Below, in pieces: positions 1 to 6,558 of a stretch of 6,668 bases of DNA. Origin of the DNA: Prevotella sp. UBA7594 (GTDB lineage: Bacteria > Bacteroidota > Bacteroidia > Bacteroidales > Bacteroidaceae). The notes beneath the pieces are model-generated. The model did not search any database, was not told where the DNA came from, and worked only from the letters and a program-made list of their open reading frames with translations. Where the stretch lies: assembly GCA_002490315.1 (NCBI GenBank), contig DLKG01000007.1, positions 15,903-22,570 of the forward strand. Direction: 5' to 3'. Position numbers and translations under genes: made by a program. Within the stretch, counting starts at the first letter, position 1; each line of letters starts with the position of its first letter.

Positions 1-43
1 CCGCCACGGATAATCCCAATTTGCGAGTTTTGACACACCATTA

Positions 44-163
44 TCGCCCAGGGCAAAGTGCATGGCGGCAGGCAAGGGCTGAAAGCCCTGAAAGCTCATA
101 GCCCAGGGCATCGCCCTGGGTGAAGTGCATATATGTGGAAGGTCGCCCTGAAAGGGCAATAGC
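44..163. repeat. Palindromic interspersed repeat, two diverged composite copies
   Basis: Two similar composite units lie in tandem, at about 44-102 and 111-163. Their left parts (44-63 and 111-130) agree at 17 of 20 positions and both end in AAGTGCAT. Their right parts share GCCCTGAAAG and end in ATAGC. The element contains three small hairpins: AGGGCT-GAA-AGCCCT (75-89), CCCAGGGC-ATC-GCCCTGGG (102-120) and GCCCT-GAA-AGGGC (145-157). The 16-mer CGCCCTGAAAGGGCAA at 144-159 recurs at 6557-6572 and, inverted, at 6595-6610, so this is a dispersed family and not a local accident. I recall similar motifs from other Bacteroidales genomes, but I cannot search here. It has no coding content and no transposase. 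Confidence 0.8.
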
Positions 164-245
164 TTCATCCTGTTTTGTCGCTTGTGCTCATCCTACATTC
201 TGGAGATGTCGTTTGCTCTTGGTAGAGCGGTTCTTTCTCTTTCGC

Positions 246-329
246 GTCACGGCTGTGGCTGATGCGTGTCACGGTTGTGGCTGATGCGTGCCACAGCTGT
301 GGTAGATGCCCGTCACGGCTGTGAAAAGG
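246..329. repeat. 22-bp tandem repeat, about 3.7 units
   Basis: Units start at 246, 268, 290 and 312, an exact 22-bp period. The core is GTCACGGCTGTGGCTGATGC plus a two-base linker, and the last unit is cut short after CGGCTGTG. Each unit carries an imperfect palindrome of the form CACnGCTGTG. In the third unit it is a perfect 12-bp palindrome, CCACAGCTGTGG (291-302). The units abut directly, with no spacers of unique sequence, so this is not a CRISPR array. The period is not a multiple of three, which argues against a coding repeat. A role as a repeated protein-binding site or as a neutral minisatellite cannot be decided from the sequence. Confidence 0.85.
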
Positions 330-489
330 TAACTTTAATTCGTTGATAGCCAAATCTGTCTTTACAAACTGCCACTACTCTCACGTTAATATCTTTCAAT
401 ATGAAGAAACAAATTGATTAAAATCTACGAATTGTATGTTTTTTTAATAAAATTAACCCTTATTCTGCACAGGCAAAGGGATTTATATT

Positions 490-497
490 TAATTTTG
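490..497 (+). promoter_or_regulatory. Bacteroidetes-type -7 box before the thioredoxin gene
   Basis: TAATTTTG matches the Bacteroidetes primary sigma factor -7 consensus TAnnTTTG exactly. It ends 19 bp before the ATG at 517, which would give a very short leader. No clear TTTG -33 box stands at the expected distance; the nearest candidate, TCTG at 464-467, is weak and a little too far away. The surrounding AT-rich sequence and the change from repeats to gene fit a promoter for the thioredoxin-led operon. Confidence 0.5.
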
Positions 498-516
498 CAA
501 CAAAATATATAAAGCT

Positions 517-1002
517 ATGAAGAAATTATTACTTGCAATGCTGCTTTTGCTTGGTATCGTAACCACAGCAAGCGCCCAGCTGCCCAAAGTGACTCTGAAG
601 AGCATCGACGGCAAGACAGTGTCCACCGACACACTCAACAACGGCGGCAAACCATTCATCGTTGACTTCTTCGCCACATGGTGCAAGCCCTGCAACCGTG
701 AGCTTACAGCCATCAGCGAGGTCTATGAAGACTGGCAGGCAGAGACTGGCGTGAAGGTAATAGCCGTTTCCATCGACCAGGCACAGAATATAAATAAGGT
801 GAAGCCGCTTGTTGACAACCACGGCTGGCAGTATGAAGTGCTCCTCGACCCCAACAGCGACTTTAAGCGTGCTCTCGGCATACAGACCATTCCTTATGTC
901 ATCGTATGCGACGGCAAGGGCAACATCGTCGCCAAGCACAACGGCTACACCGAGGGTGCAGAGGAAGAGCTCATAGAGGAAGTGCGCAAGCTTCTTAAGT
1001 AA
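517..1002 (+). CDS. Secreted TlpA/ResA-like thioredoxin-fold protein
   Basis: A 161-residue exported thiol-disulfide oxidoreductase. Residues 1-20 are a signal peptide (two Lys, Leu-rich core, ASA|Q cleavage site). The rest is one thioredoxin fold of usual TlpA length. The redox motif WCKPC has its cysteines at 56 and 59, preceded by the typical VDFFAT strand, and the cis-proline is seen in TIP at 124-126. An extra cysteine, C131, sits in the following strand. There is no lipobox or membrane anchor, so the mature protein should be soluble in the periplasm. Members of this family usually reduce disulfides of exported proteins or of cytochrome c apoproteins. No cytochrome maturation gene lies nearby, and the downstream genes for cysteine-bearing envelope proteins are likelier partners (inference). 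The ATG at 517 is the only start that gives a complete signal peptide. The next gene begins 20 bp downstream, so the two are probably cotranscribed. Confidence 0.93.
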   Translation: MKKLLLAMLLLLGIVTTASAQLPKVTLKSIDGKTVSTDTLNNGGKPFIVDFFATWCKPCNRELTAISEVYEDWQAETGVKVIAVSIDQAQNINKVKPLVDNHGWQYEVLLDPNSDFKRALGIQTIPYVIVCDGKGNIVAKHNGYTEGAEEELIEEVRKLLK

Positions 1003-1022
1003 CTCCCAATTAACAAACACTG

Positions 1023-2720
1023 ATGTATCGCAACAAAACACTAACGCTCGCTCTCGCCGCCATGATGACGGCAGCGACAGCAAGCGCACAGAAAATAAAA
1101 GTAACGAAGGACTACGACGTGACACTCACCGGTAGCGTGCAGACCGACTTCCTCGTTCCGCAGGAAGACAAGAGCATCGGCACCGACGAAGTGTCCGACA
1201 AGGTACTCAACAACACATATGTTGAGCTCCATGCCCTCTCCAAATACGTGGACGCCGGCGCGCGTCTCGAATATCTCGAGCATCCGCTGCCCGGATTCGA
1301 GAAGGACTTCAAGGGATGGGGTGTGCCTTTCTATTATATAAAAGGAAAACTCAAGAACGCCGAGCTTACTCTCGGCAACTACTACGAGCAGTTCGGTTCG
1401 GGCTTCATTCTCCGTACCTATGAGGAACGCGCCCTCGGCATCGACAACTCTCTCCTCGGCGGACGCCTCGTCGTGCGCCCCGTAAAGGGCGTGCAGCTGA
1501 AGGCTCTCGTGGGCACGCAGCGTCAATACTGGGAGCACAACTCCCTCGTGAGCGGTGCCGACATGGAGCTGAGCCTCGACCAGTGGTTCAAGAAGATGGC
1601 GCAGTCGGGCACTTATCTCACGCTCGGCGCGTCATGGGTGAACAAGCACGAGCATGTCAATGAAGAAATCTACGCCGACCCCACCCACAAGCTCCGTCTC
1701 CCCGAGAACGTCAATTCATGGGACGTGCGTGCCAATCTCCAGAAAGGCAACTTCAACGTCCTCGCCGAATATGCGCAGAAAACGCAAGACCCTACGCTCG
1801 ACAACGGCTATATCTATCGCAAGGGTTACGTTGCGATGCTCTCCACGTCGTATTCGCAGAGCGGCATGAGCGTCCTTTTGCAGACCAAGCGCTCCGACAA
1901 CATGGCGTCGCGCTCCAAGCGCACCATGACAGGCATCTCTTCGTTTGTCAATCACCTGCCTGCCTTCACAATGGATCAGACCTACGCTCTCGCTGCCCTC
2001 TATCCCTACGCCACGCAGTACGCCAAGGGCGAATGGGCTTATCAGGCTGAGCTTGGCTACAAGTTCAAACGCCACACGTTCCTCGGCGGCAAGTACGGCA
2101 CGAGCTTGAAGTTCAACTTCTCTCACGTCCACTCCATCGACAAGGACTATCGCGGACTGACCACGGACGCTGCCGACGGAGCAGTAACGCTCGCTCCAGG
2201 CGAAAAGGGCACTGACGGCTACGGCTCGTCTTTCTGGAAATGGGGCAAGGAGAAGTACTATCAGGACATCAACGTGCAGCTTGAGAAGAAGTTCTCCAAA
2301 ATCTTCAAGCTCAACCTCATGTACATGAACCAGTACTACAACAAGACGGTCATCGAGGGTGAGGGCGGAATGATACATTCCAACATCTTCATCGCCGACG
2401 CAAAGTTCCGCATCAGCAACAAGGTGACGCTCCGCGGCGAGGCACAGTACCTCAGCACCAAGGACGACCAGGGCGACTGGCTCTACGGTCTTCTCGAACT
2501 TTCCGTGCTCCCCGGCTGGATGTTCACCGTCAGCGACATGTACAACAGCGGCGTTACGAACCTCCATTACTACCAGGGACTCGTAACCTTCACGCACGGC
2601 TCCCATCGTCTTCAGGCAGGCTACGGACGCACGCGCGCCGGCTTCAACTGCTCTGGCGGCGTCTGCAGATACGTGCCGGCGCAGAAGGGCGTGACCGTGT
2701 CGTACAACTATAATTTCTAA
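1023..2720 (+). CDS. DUF6029-type outer-membrane beta-barrel protein
   Basis: A 565-residue exported protein. Residues 1-22 form a signal peptide (TASA|Q). The mature part has no hydrophobic helix. It is made of alternating aromatic and polar strands separated by charged loops, and it ends in the strand VTVSYNYNF with a terminal phenylalanine, as outer-membrane barrels do. I assign it to the Bacteroidetes family DUF6029 from memory of its architecture and of the C-terminal GGVCRYVPA motif. Its function is not known to me. The only two cysteines in the protein are C543 and C548 in NCSGGVC, just before the last strand, where they could form a disulfide in a terminal loop. It lies 20 bp after the thioredoxin gene and 15 bp before an Omp28-type lipoprotein gene, which suggests one operon and a shared thiol-related job (inference). 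The barrel call is firm, the family name less so. A large open frame on the opposite strand (1716-2606) is a shadow. Confidence 0.9.
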   Translation: MYRNKTLTLALAAMMTAATASAQKIKVTKDYDVTLTGSVQTDFLVPQEDKSIGTDEVSDKVLNNTYVELHALSKYVDAGARLEYLEHPLPGFEKDFKGWGVPFYYIKGKLKNAELTLGNYYEQFGSGFILRTYEERALGIDNSLLGGRLVVRPVKGVQLKALVGTQRQYWEHNSLVSGADMELSLDQWFKKMAQSGTYLTLGASWVNKHEHVNEEIYADPTHKLRLPENVNSWDVRANLQKGNFNVLAEYAQKTQDPTLDNGYIYRKGYVAMLSTSYSQSGMSVLLQTKRSDNMASRSKRTMTGISSFVNHLPAFTMDQTYALAALYPYATQYAKGEWAYQAELGYKFKRHTFLGGKYGTSLKFNFSHVHSIDKDYRGLTTDAADGAVTLAPGEKGTDGYGSSFWKWGKEKYYQDINVQLEKKFSKIFKLNLMYMNQYYNKTVIEGEGGMIHSNIFIADAKFRISNKVTLRGEAQYLSTKDDQGDWLYGLLELSVLPGWMFTVSDMYNSGVTNLHYYQGLVTFTHGSHRLQAGYGRTRAGFNCSGGVCRYVPAQKGVTVSYNYNF

Positions 2721-2735
2721 AGCAACGAAGGCAAT

Positions 2736-3605
2736 ATGAAACTCAACATACTAAAATGCGCCGCCCTCGCGGCAGTGGCAACAGCCTTCACGGCATGTCA
2801 TGACGTCGACGACAACGACCGCCTCGTCTATGTGAAGCCATCCATTCCGGACACGCCAGAGACGGAAGTGCGACGTGTCCTCATCGAGGATTTCACGGGT
2901 CAGGCGTGCATCAACTGCCCCAGCGCCACTGACGAAATACACAGCCTCCAGTCGGTGTACGGCTCCAACGTCGTAGCCGTGGGCATCCACTCGGGACGCT
3001 TCTCCAAGAAAGCCCCGACCTACAAGTCGCCCTATCCGCTTTGGACAAAGCTCGGCGACACGTACTACAACTATTGGAACATCTCCTCGCAGCCCCACGG
3101 CATCATCAACCGCATCGGTGGCGAGCAACTCTATCAGCAGTGGGCGCAGCTCGTCGCAGCCTACATACAGCAGCCTGCCGGACTCCACATTGATGTCAAC
3201 AACGTCTACGATGCCTCCACGAACACGCTCCATCTCAACGCTGTGCTCAAGGCTCTCCGTGGCAACAACATCAGCGGCAAGCTCCAGCTATGGGTAATCC
3301 AGAATGGCATCAATGGCCTACAGCTATTCCCGGGCAACCGCCGCGAGAATGCCTACGAGCACAACCACGTCTTCCGCTTCGCCGTCAATGGCGACTGGGG
3401 CGAGGCTGTCAGCATAGACTCGGAGCAGGAGATGACCGTCTCCTACGACGTCAACCTAACGGCAGAGTACGAGAAGATGAAGGCTGAGAACGCTGACGCT
3501 CCCGCCTTTGTGCCTGAGAATATGTCTGTCGTGGCGTTCGTCTACAATGACGGTGGCGTGGAAAACGTCATCCAGGTGCCGTTCATACAGCAGTCACAGC
3601 AATAA
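2736..3605 (+). CDS. Omp28-related outer-membrane lipoprotein with CxxC
   Basis: A 289-residue lipoprotein. The N-terminus has a hydrophobic segment ending in the lipobox FTAC, with C21 as the lipidated residue. The next residues, HDVDDND, are rich in aspartate and resemble the lipoprotein export signal that sends Bacteroidetes lipoproteins to the cell surface, so surface display is likely. From about residue 45 a thioredoxin-like fold begins: strand VLIEDFTG, then CINC (C58, C61) followed by proline, strand VVAVGIHSG, and SQP at 118-120 as the probable cis-proline site. The second half (about 155-289) is beta-rich, with the LWVIQNGINGLQ and HNHVFR segments typical of Omp28, known first from Porphyromonas gingivalis. 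Apart from C21, the CxxC pair are the only cysteines left after signal cleavage. Redox activity is inferred from the motif. The start 15 bp after the barrel gene gives a complete lipoprotein signal. Both the family and the operon place it beside the barrel. Confidence 0.9.
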   Translation: MKLNILKCAALAAVATAFTACHDVDDNDRLVYVKPSIPDTPETEVRRVLIEDFTGQACINCPSATDEIHSLQSVYGSNVVAVGIHSGRFSKKAPTYKSPYPLWTKLGDTYYNYWNISSQPHGIINRIGGEQLYQQWAQLVAAYIQQPAGLHIDVNNVYDASTNTLHLNAVLKALRGNNISGKLQLWVIQNGINGLQLFPGNRRENAYEHNHVFRFAVNGDWGEAVSIDSEQEMTVSYDVNLTAEYEKMKAENADAPAFVPENMSVVAFVYNDGGVENVIQVPFIQQSQQ

Positions 3606-3651
3606 TAATCACACAACATTCATTCAACATCGTAAAAGAAAGAATAAAGAT

Positions 3652-4362
3652 ATGAAGAAGACTCTACTACTCATGGCGGCTGCAATGTTTGCAGCTTCGT
3701 CATTCGCCCAGGTCGACCGCACCTTCGTCTTCACCGACAAGGACGGCAACGAATACCCCGACGGCACAACCATCACAGCCGACGATCTGGAATACATAAT
3801 GTATAACCCGGAAGACCCTGCTGAGGGTGGCTATCTTCAGGTTAACAGTGGTCTTTATGTTAAGAACCTCACCGACGAAACTCAGGGCGCAGGCGCATCC
3901 GTTAGCCTCACGGAACTTAACGGCGGCGTGTGCCAGTTCTGCTTCCCGTCCACATGTATTGACAGTTGGGGCAGCAACAAGGGTGATGCGGTGAAGAGTA
4001 GCGCCGGCGACATCAAGGCAGGAGAAATGCTCGATTTCGCCACGGAGTTCTTCCCCGAGAATGACGGCAACGCAACCGTCGTTGCGCAGGTGAACGTTTA
4101 TGAGCGTACCATCACGAAGACTGTAATAGCAGGAATTCCTATCGAGAAAGTCACCTATAAGGAGCGCGACGTAACCGGTCCTTCCATCACCATCAACTTC
4201 GTGGCAAGCGGCGTGACTGCTATCAAGGATCTCTCCGCCAGCAAGCCCGCTACCATCGTGGCTCGCTACTCCGTCGACGGCAAGCGCCTCTCAGCTCCGC
4301 AGAAGGGCCTCAACATTCTCAAGCTCTCCAACGGCAAGACCATCAAGGTCGTTGAGAAATAA
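3652..4362 (+). CDS. Small secreted protein with CX2CX4C and T9SS-like tail
   Basis: A 236-residue protein that I do not recognise as a named family. The ATG at 3652 is chosen because it gives a clean signal peptide (residues 1-19, SFA|Q). An in-frame ATG at 3508 would overlap the preceding gene and hide the signal behind 48 basic residues. The mature part is beta-rich. A cluster of three cysteines (C94, C97, C102) lies in GVCQFCFPSTC, followed by an AGEMLDF segment and a proline/glycine-rich stretch. From memory this resembles small Ig-like secreted Bacteroidetes proteins with a CW-G-C-type motif, I.AG...F and a Y.P.g..G segment. Residues 200-236 are a type A T9SS-like sorting tail (VARYSVDGK, KGLNILKLSNGK, final basic VVEK), close to the tail of the next protein. 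It is expected to cross the outer membrane by T9SS and stay at the surface or be released. The 46-bp gap from the lipoprotein gene has no evident terminator, so cotranscription is likely. Confidence 0.85.
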   Translation: MKKTLLLMAAAMFAASSFAQVDRTFVFTDKDGNEYPDGTTITADDLEYIMYNPEDPAEGGYLQVNSGLYVKNLTDETQGAGASVSLTELNGGVCQFCFPSTCIDSWGSNKGDAVKSSAGDIKAGEMLDFATEFFPENDGNATVVAQVNVYERTITKTVIAGIPIEKVTYKERDVTGPSITINFVASGVTAIKDLSASKPATIVARYSVDGKRLSAPQKGLNILKLSNGKTIKVVEK

Positions 4363-4403
4363 AGCAGCATCTAATGACGAGAGTCATAAAAAATAAGGTT
4401 ATT

Positions 4404-4411
4404 TAATTTTA
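4404..4411 (+). promoter_or_regulatory. Possible -7 box before the large Omp28-like gene
   Basis: TAATTTTA differs from the TAnnTTTG consensus only in its last base and ends 14 bp before the ATG at 4426. No convincing TTTG lies at the -33 distance. The 63-bp gap is the widest between the genes and is AT-rich, so a supplementary promoter is possible but weakly supported. Confidence 0.25.
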
Positions 4412-4425
4412 GTTAGTTAATAAGT

Positions 4426-6483
4426 ATGAAGAAAATTTTACTTTCAATGTTCGCTTGTCTGCTGTCGGCATCAGCAGTGAGCGCTCAGCAGGCTGTGGGC
4501 GACTTGAAGTCGCCTAAGTTTGGCAAGACAGATGTTGCAGAAGTATTCTCAAAGGCTTCTGCAGACAAGACAATCAAGAAGGCTCCGAAGAAGCTCAAAA
4601 ATGACCAGCGCTATTTGGGCCTTTCCGGCGCAGACACGCCTTATTCTTATTATGACGTATCTAGTGATGTTCAGAGTATTGATGCTGTAGCTTCTTTCGT
4701 GCCGAGTTCGCTCTTTTCAAAGTACGTCGGTGCAAAGGTTGTCGGCATGCGTTTTGCCGGACTTACTCTTCCTGAGGACGGCATCTCTGGCATCGTAGGC
4801 GCATATAACGAAACAAGCGGCTCTGTAAGCATCGTTGCCCAGAAGGAGCTTGATGAAGTTACAAGCTGCGAACTCAATGGTCAGGAACTTACCACCAATT
4901 GGAATGAGGTGATGTTCGACCAGCCCGTGGAGATCACTTCCGACATGGATGCCCTCCTGGTTGGTTATACCACAGCCAACAGCGTTCCTAATGTGCTCGT
5001 AGGTTACGGTACGGGTGTTGACGGATGGCCAGGTGCTCTGTATCTTGGCACCACCTCACAGTCTTCCACTGCGTCATGGTACGGCTTTAGCAACTATACT
5101 CTCATGACCCAGCTTATCATTGAGAAGACAGGCGGTTTCACCGACGACTTGACTATCAGCGATTTCAAGGTGGCTCCTTTCGCACAGAGCAACGGCACTC
5201 TCAATGGCTATGTGACATTGAAGAACTGGGGCTCAAATCCGCTCAATACATATTCTCTTGACTTCACTCTCGATGGTAAGACAATCCACACAGAGGCTGT
5301 CAATGGCAATGACGACTACGCCATCTCCAATGATGCTTCTCTATTGACCGTGGAGCTTCCTATGCCTGCACTTGCTGCAGCCAGCGAGCATACGATAGGC
5401 GTGAAGGTTGCAAGCATGAACGGCGGTGCACCTACCGGTGACACTTCTGATGACGCTGCCGAGACCACAACGACTGCCTACGACCAGCACGCTCATACAC
5501 AGGCTTCCCTCCTCGAGCACTTCACTTCTTCTTACTGCACCAACTGCCCGAACGGCTACGAGCTCCTCACGCGTCTTACAGAGCAGCGTCCCGACCTCAA
5601 GTGGGTGGCTATCCACGGCGACATGTCTACAGGCTCTGACGAGCTCACCATTGACGAGGGCGCGTACTACACTACATACATGGCTCCTGGCTATCCTTCA
5701 GCAGCTTTCAACCGCTACTATTGCAACTATCCGAGCGTAAACAGCGATGGTATGGCTGCTGTCGTGGTGAACTACGGTTCTGAGGATAAGGCCATCAACC
5801 AGGGCGTTCAGGTTATGTCTGCTGTTACAGACCTCTCAAAGACGGAGATTCCTTCTTTCGTAACTCTTAACCCGACTGTTAAGTTCACTAAGGACGGCTC
5901 CACTTCCGGCACTATTGAGGTTTCTGTTGAGGGCACTGGCGTAGCAAACGCTCATCAGTATCTTAACGACTGCTCAATCACAGCTTACATCGTTCAGGAT
6001 GGTCTTACAGGTCGCCAGCTCAACGGTAGAAACTGGGTTAGCAATTTCGCTCACCGCAACACTCTCCGTGGTGTAATCACCAACTCTGGCAACCCTGCCG
6101 GCGACCTCATCGAGTGGAATGGCGACAACTTCACATGGACTGCTTCCAAGGAGATTCCTGCAGAGTGGTATGCCGACGGCACAACACTCAATGTCATCGT
6201 ATTCGTCAGCAAGCGTTTCTGGGACGGCATGTCTACAACTACCAGCGGCGACTATACGCTTCCTGCTTGGGTTGATGCAGACAAGGGCTGGGTTAACCAG
6301 TGTGTTGAGCTCTCCGACATCAAGGAAGGCACAACAGCCGTTAACGGCATCGTAAACAACGACGCCAACGCTTCTGTAGTGGCTCGCTTTGCTGCCAACG
6401 GCGCCAAGGTTTCAGCTCCCGTTAAGGGTCTGAACATCGTGAAGATGTCTGACGGCTCCGTTCGCAAGTTCCTCGTTAAGTAA
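4426..6483 (+). CDS. Multidomain Omp28-like T9SS cargo with CxxC domain
   Basis: A 685-residue secreted protein. Residues 1-20 are a signal peptide (VSA|Q). A lysine-rich linker (about 45-62) leads into a beta-rich, adhesin-like domain (about 65-235) of unknown family. An Ig/CARDB-like beta-sandwich (about 240-350) starts at LTISDFKV and is followed by a Thr/Asp/Ala-rich linker. A thioredoxin-like Omp28 domain (about 357-480) has SLLEHFTS, then CTNC (C371, C374) with a following proline, strand WVAIHGD, and GYPSAAFNR with the probable cis-proline P424. The next part (about 490-635) matches the second half of the upstream lipoprotein (AYIVQDGLTGRQ, then FAHRNTLRG). Residues 649-685 are a T9SS type A-like tail ending in FLVK. 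Other cysteines are C148, C433, C516 and C626. I infer export across the outer membrane and a surface redox or adhesion role. Codon choice leans more to T-ending codons (gct, tct, gtt) than in the barrel gene, which may reflect high expression. It ends the operon, 72 bp before a strong terminator. Confidence 0.92.
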   Translation: MKKILLSMFACLLSASAVSAQQAVGDLKSPKFGKTDVAEVFSKASADKTIKKAPKKLKNDQRYLGLSGADTPYSYYDVSSDVQSIDAVASFVPSSLFSKYVGAKVVGMRFAGLTLPEDGISGIVGAYNETSGSVSIVAQKELDEVTSCELNGQELTTNWNEVMFDQPVEITSDMDALLVGYTTANSVPNVLVGYGTGVDGWPGALYLGTTSQSSTASWYGFSNYTLMTQLIIEKTGGFTDDLTISDFKVAPFAQSNGTLNGYVTLKNWGSNPLNTYSLDFTLDGKTIHTEAVNGNDDYAISNDASLLTVELPMPALAAASEHTIGVKVASMNGGAPTGDTSDDAAETTTTAYDQHAHTQASLLEHFTSSYCTNCPNGYELLTRLTEQRPDLKWVAIHGDMSTGSDELTIDEGAYYTTYMAPGYPSAAFNRYYCNYPSVNSDGMAAVVVNYGSEDKAINQGVQVMSAVTDLSKTEIPSFVTLNPTVKFTKDGSTSGTIEVSVEGTGVANAHQYLNDCSITAYIVQDGLTGRQLNGRNWVSNFAHRNTLRGVITNSGNPAGDLIEWNGDNFTWTASKEIPAEWYADGTTLNVIVFVSKRFWDGMSTTTSGDYTLPAWVDADKGWVNQCVELSDIKEGTTAVNGIVNNDANASVVARFAANGAKVSAPVKGLNIVKMSDGSVRKFLVK

Positions 6484-6485
6484 TA

Positions 6486-6558
6486 CATTTGACGATTGAC
6501 ATTACGTCATGCGCATTTGAGACATTACGCTCATGCGCATTTGACGATAGACATCGCG
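6486..6558. repeat. Degenerate direct repeats after the last gene
   Basis: Three head-to-tail units begin with CATTTGA at 6486, 6514 and 6538. Units one and two both end in TCATGCG (with ACGTCATGCG and ACGCTCATGCG variants). Units one and three share CATTTGACGAT and a GACAT segment. Lengths are about 28, 24 and 21 bp, so copies have gained or lost bases. The array fills the space between the stop codon and the terminator and has no coding sense. Confidence 0.7.

Larger units (their letters stand above)
1..516. other. Gene-free left flank with repeats and a promoter
   Basis: I see no credible coding region here. The first 165 bases are GC-rich short palindromes, and 246-329 is a 22-bp tandem repeat. 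From about 400 the sequence turns AT-rich, with a run of seven T at 439-445, and it ends in a promoter-like box before the thioredoxin gene. A six-codon reading frame (MKKQID) at 401-421 is too short to support. The small open frame on the minus strand (165-353) runs through the tandem repeat and looks like chance. Confidence 0.7.

Noticed and set aside
246..329. Tandem array considered as a CRISPR array
   Set aside because: Units abut with a constant two-base linker and no unique spacers, and no cas gene is present.
165..353. 62-codon minus-strand open frame over the 22-bp repeat
   Set aside because: The repeat period is not a multiple of three, the protein has no recognisable domain, and the frame begins in repeat sequence.
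401..421. Mini reading frame MKKQID before the thioredoxin gene
   Set aside because: Only six codons, with no sign of regulation by attenuation such as repeated codons or a following terminator/antiterminator pair.
1716..2606. 296-codon open frame on the minus strand inside the barrel gene
   Set aside because: The plus-strand barrel gene has a signal peptide, strand pattern and terminal Phe. The minus frame has no signal, no recognisable domain and a Val/Glu/Leu-heavy composition typical of antisense shadows of C-ending codons.
3508..3651. Upstream in-frame ATG extending the small secreted protein by 48 residues
   Set aside because: It overlaps the end of the lipoprotein gene, adds a basic low-quality stretch, and would bury the clear signal peptide that begins at 3652.
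4374..4387. Small hairpin ATGAC-GAGA-GTCAT between the fourth and fifth genes, considered as a terminator
   Set aside because: The stem has only 5 bp and is followed by A residues, not a T run, so it is unlikely to terminate transcription.
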